This document shows, in pieces, positions 31,108 through 31,234 of a stretch of 31,234 bases of DNA. This DNA is from CAYMLL01 sp964390645. GTDB lineage: Bacteria; Planctomycetota; UBA8108. Below the pieces are notes generated by a model, which had not been told where the DNA came from, made no database searches, and saw only the letters and a list, made by a program, of their open reading frames with translations. Both the position numbers and the translations under genes were made by a program. Where the stretch lies: the NCBI GenBank assembly GCA_964390645.1, contig CAYMLL010000053.1, positions 1 through 31,234 on the forward strand, written 5' to 3'. Numbering within the stretch: the stretch's first letter is position 1; each line of letters opens with the position of its first letter.

Positions 31108-31234
31108 TCATGGTGCGCAGGCATCCGGGCATCCCGGCATCGGCCGGCAGCTCCGTCCGAGCGTCGGTGGCGGGCCGCCCTGGAAAAGGTAGCCGAGGAG
31201 GTGGACAGCATCGGCGAGATCGCCGCCCGCGTCG
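31108..31234 (-). CDS. C-terminal fragment of a dockerin/EF-hand-repeat protein, 5' end beyond the window
   Basis: Only the last 41 codons are inside the window, in the minus frame ending with TGA at 31108–31110. They read DAGGDLADAVHLLGYLFQGG, then PPPTLGRSCRPMPGC and PDACAP. This matches the end of the dockerin-like repeats (N-G-D-G … D-A-V-x-L-L-x-x-L-F-x-G-G-P-P-P, then Cys-containing tail) found at the C-termini of large secreted planctomycete proteins. The main protein and its function are unseen. It reads in the same direction as the SMP-30-like lipoprotein, 122 nt upstream of it. Confidence 0.6.
   Translation of the reverse strand, partial: DAGGDLADAVHLLGYLFQGGPPPTLGRSCRPMPGCPDACAP

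Noticed and set aside
30986..31132. N-terminal extension of the SMP-30-like protein to an ATG at 31132
   Set aside because: It would bury the lipoprotein signal peptide and overlap the dockerin-like gene; the GTG at 30985 has a good ribosome site and yields a proper lipobox.

Overview
This is a GC-rich bacterial chromosome segment covering the dnaA–dnaN–gyrase replication locus. It most likely comes from a planctomycete or a close relative. The evidence is a Tat-exported ceramidase-like protein next to a CxPxR sulfatase, a C-terminal fragment like the dockerin/EF-hand repeats of large planctomycete secreted proteins (L-A-D-A-V, L-L-G-Y-L-F-x-G-G-P-P-P), and a GyrA with Pro at the position of E. 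coli Asp87. The phylum is inference; the gene calls do not depend on it.

Left part (1–9.6 kb): a membrane-fused spermidine-synthase-like protein cut by the left edge (-), an unrecognised secreted protein (+), a membrane-anchored predicted pseudokinase with a long helical tail (+), signal peptidase II lspA (+), and a coupled pair on the minus strand: an unknown Cys-containing protein followed by a TolB-like beta-propeller lipoprotein.

Replication block (9.8–23 kb), all on the minus strand and reading leftwards: dnaA, an AT-rich candidate origin of about 730 bp, a small four-helix membrane protein, dnaN, dciA (DUF721), gyrB, gyrA, XPB helicase and a helicase-associated protein. Most junctions from dnaN to the helicase partner are short or overlapping, so this looks like one replication/topology/repair transcription unit. 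DnaA keeps its DNA-binding signature. By eye, however, it lacks three residues linked to ATP hydrolysis or nucleotide sensing, and a recognisable domain I.

Right part (23.3–31.2 kb): tRNA-Ser(GCU), a FabZ-like dehydratase (-), a single-chain STAS–receiver–HATPase regulator followed closely by pyrE (+), tRNA-Gly(GCC) with a textbook terminator, the ceramidase-like protein (+) overlapping tail-to-tail with a sulfatase (-), a Bcp-type peroxiredoxin with an in-frame UGA exactly at the peroxidatic cysteine plus a SECIS-like hairpin (a selenoprotein), an SMP-30/NHL-like lipoprotein (-), and the tail of a dockerin-like protein.

The most interesting signals are the selenoprotein Bcp, the atypical DnaA with its structured origin region, the self-contained partner-switching fusion, the pseudokinase, and an orphan intrinsic terminator at 9728–9770. 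No CRISPR array, insertion sequence or rRNA was seen.
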